The translations under genes were made by a program, and so were the position numbers. This document shows positions 13,224-14,959 of a DNA stretch of 14,959 nt, piece after piece. Position 1 is the first letter of the stretch. Each line of letters opens with the position of its first letter. Origin of the DNA: Anaerohalosphaeraceae bacterium (GTDB lineage Bacteria; Planctomycetota; Phycisphaerae; Sedimentisphaerales; Anaerohalosphaeraceae); the NCBI GenBank assembly GCA_030671565.1, contig DAOVIC010000023.1:1-14959 (forward strand), read 5' to 3'. The notes under the pieces are model-generated. The model was not told the origin of the DNA, searched no databases, and was given only the letters and a program-made list of their open reading frames with translations.

Positions 13224-14959
13224 ATGAAGGTGACATTAAATGACCGTGGTATGTCCGATCTGGACGAGTTGTGTGTGCAGGCAATCAGATTTTTGTCGAT
13301 GGAAGGGGTTCAGAAGGCAAAGTCCGGCCATCCGGGTATGCCTATGGGTATGGCAGCAGCAGCATATACGCTTTGGATGAAGCATCTTCGTCACGCCCCT
13401 TCAGATCCGAATTGGATCAACCGGGACAGGTTCGTTCTTTCGGCAGGTCACGGAAGCATGCTTCTTTATTCGCTTCTTCACCTGACCGGTTATGATGTTC
13501 CGCTCGATGCGTTGAAGAATTTCAGGCAAATGGACAGTCTTACACCCGGCCATCCCGAATACGGAAAGACCCCCGGTGTTGAGGTTACCACCGGTCCTCT
13601 GGGGCAGGGATTTTCAAATGCGGTAGGGATCTGTCTTGCACAGAAATATCTTGCGGCCCGCTATAACCGCGAAGGATTTGACGATCTCTTCGATTATGAC
13701 ACCTATGTTATCTCAGGCGACGGATGTTTGCAGGAAGGGATAACCAGCGAAGCATCAAGCCTTGCCGGCCATCTCGGACTTGACAATCTTATCGTTCTTT
13801 ACGATGACAACCATATCACTATCGACGGCAACACGGATCTTTCGTTTACCGAAGACACTGCCAAACGTTACGAGGCATATAACTGGTATGTTCAGGTTGT
13901 TCCCGGCGATGGTACGGATGTGGCAGCATTGGAGAAGGCACTTGAAAACGCCAGAGCTGAAAAGGACAGGCCTTCCCTTATCCAGATCAGATCAATTATA
14001 GGATACAGCAGCCCCAGCTTCGAAAATACTCATACTGCTCATGGCGCACCGCTTGGCGATGACGAAATTGCACTTATAAAGAAAAACTGCGGCTGGGACC
14101 CTGATAAATCGTTCTATGTCCCCGACGAAGTATATGCGAATATGAATAAGTGTATCGAACGCGGCAAAGATATGAAGAAGATCAGCGACGATAAATTTGC
14201 CGCCTATGCCAAAAAGTATCCCGAACTTGCCAAAGAGCTTGAAGACGCCCTTGCCGGTAAGAGCCCGATAGATATCGCGGCCAAGCTTCCAAAGTTCGAG
14301 GCAGGTTCTTCAATTGCGACACGTCAGGCTTCAGGTAAGGTGCTTAATGAACTCATGCCTGAAATGCCTCTGGTACTGGGCGGTTCTGCTGACCTTACCC
14401 CTTCAAACAATACATGGTTTAAAGGTGCTGTCGACTTCCAGAAGGATTCGCGGGACGGCAGATATATCCGTTACGGCGTACGCGAACATGCGATGGGTGC
14501 GATCATGAACGGTATCGCGGTAAGTGGAATTCTTATCCCGTATTCAGGTACGTTCTTTACTTTCTCGGATTACATGAAACCTGCGATCCGCCTTGCAGGG
14601 CTTTCGCACTATCCTGCGATATTTGTCTTTACGCATGACGGTATCGGCGTTGGCGAAGACGGCCCGACACATCAGCCCGTCGAGCAGACCTCGGCGCTTC
14701 GCGGCATCCCGAATGTTCGGGTGTTTAGGCCTGCCGATGCGAATGAAACCGCGCAGACCTGGAAATATATGCTTGAAAACAGAGACGAACCGGCATGTAT
14801 TCTCCTTACACGCCAGGGCGTTACCGTCATCGATCAGGACAAGTATGAGTCCGCCGAAAATATCGAACGCGGTGCATACGCGGTCGTTAAACAGGACGAT
14901 CCGGATGTTCTGCTGCTTGCGACCGGTTCGGAGGTAAAGCTTGCGATGGAAGCTGAAGT
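13224..14959 (+). CDS. tkt: Transketolase, 3' end outside window
   Basis: Thiamine-diphosphate enzyme of the non-oxidative pentose phosphate pathway that moves two-carbon units between sugar phosphates in the cytoplasm. The first 578 codons are present; full-length enzymes are about 660-670 residues. The N-terminal domain shows 'KSGHPGMPMG' (33-42), 'SAGHGSMLLY' (73-82), 'TTGPLGQGF' (122-130) and the ThDP/Mg motif beginning 'GDGCLQEG' (165-172) and running to the 'DDNHITIDG' loop. The Pyr domain has 'YGVREHAMG' with catalytic Glu421, then 'THDGIGVGEDGPTHQPVEQ' and 'FRPADANE'. These favour a genuine TktA-type enzyme over DXS or dihydroxyacetone synthase. I use ATG 13224, with GGGA 6 bp upstream. 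ATG 13251 is a real alternative, because 'MSDLDELC' is where many transketolases begin, but it lacks a ribosome site. It is the only rightward gene, divergent from folC. Confidence 0.95.
   Translation, partial: MKVTLNDRGMSDLDELCVQAIRFLSMEGVQKAKSGHPGMPMGMAAAAYTLWMKHLRHAPSDPNWINRDRFVLSAGHGSMLLYSLLHLTGYDVPLDALKNFRQMDSLTPGHPEYGKTPGVEVTTGPLGQGFSNAVGICLAQKYLAARYNREGFDDLFDYDTYVISGDGCLQEGITSEASSLAGHLGLDNLIVLYDDNHITIDGNTDLSFTEDTAKRYEAYNWYVQVVPGDGTDVAALEKALENARAEKDRPSLIQIRSIIGYSSPSFENTHTAHGAPLGDDEIALIKKNCGWDPDKSFYVPDEVYANMNKCIERGKDMKKISDDKFAAYAKKYPELAKELEDALAGKSPIDIAAKLPKFEAGSSIATRQASGKVLNELMPEMPLVLGGSADLTPSNNTWFKGAVDFQKDSRDGRYIRYGVREHAMGAIMNGIAVSGILIPYSGTFFTFSDYMKPAIRLAGLSHYPAIFVFTHDGIGVGEDGPTHQPVEQTSALRGIPNVRVFRPADANETAQTWKYMLENRDEPACILLTRQGVTVIDQDKYESAENIERGAYAVVKQDDPDVLLLATGSEVKLAMEAE

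Noticed and set aside
1..14959. CRISPR array, tRNA, insertion sequence, prophage or defence cassette
   Set aside because: No regular repeat-spacer pattern, cloverleaf, transposase, terminal inverted repeats or defence genes were seen; the intergenic spaces are short and accounted for.

Overview
The window looks like a stretch of ordinary chromosome from a Gram-negative (diderm) bacterium. Evidence for an outer membrane is direct: an LptD/OstA-type assembly protein, a small porin-like beta-barrel protein ending in Phe, a lipoprotein protease with a clear lipobox, and a permease of the LolC/E (FtsX/MacB) fold. Base composition is moderate (about 45-50% G+C by impression, not computed), and TTG is used as a start codon at least once and probably twice. 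The style of FolC, LptD and the LexA-like regulator is compatible with Planctomycetota, perhaps Phycisphaerae/Sedimentisphaerales. That placement is an inference from protein style only.

Layout, right to left because almost everything is on the minus strand. A transketolase gene reads rightward off the end of the window from 13224. Across a 372-bp divergent region lies folC (12851-11430), then a porin-like gene (11198-10398) closed by a strong hairpin terminator at 10347-10378. Next come an XRE/S24 LexA-like regulator (10233-9457), the lptD-like gene (9290-6237) with its own TATAAT box, and class II fructose-bisphosphate aldolase fba (6104-5154) with a textbook terminator at 5090-5132. The last block reads as an operon: S41 (CtpA-like) lipoprotein protease (4899-2554), lysS (2506-1055) and a Lol-type ABC permease (1029 to beyond base 1), with gaps of 47 and 25 bp.

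Functionally the genes fall into three groups: central carbon metabolism (fba, tkt), translation and one-carbon metabolism (lysS, folC), and envelope biogenesis (lptD-like, porin-like, S41 lipoprotein, Lol-type permease). One stand-alone self-cleaving-type repressor sits between envelope genes.

I found no tRNA, rRNA, CRISPR array, insertion sequence, phage or defence cassette, and no convincing new multi-gene system. The most interesting signals are two promoters whose -10 box lies exactly 6 bp before the ATG (the S24 regulator and folC), which predicts leaderless mRNAs. Others are the architecture of the lipoprotein protease, an LptD-like protein with an extra N-terminal domain and no aromatic C-terminus, a lysine-rich tail on FolC, and repeat motifs in the leader of the porin-like gene.
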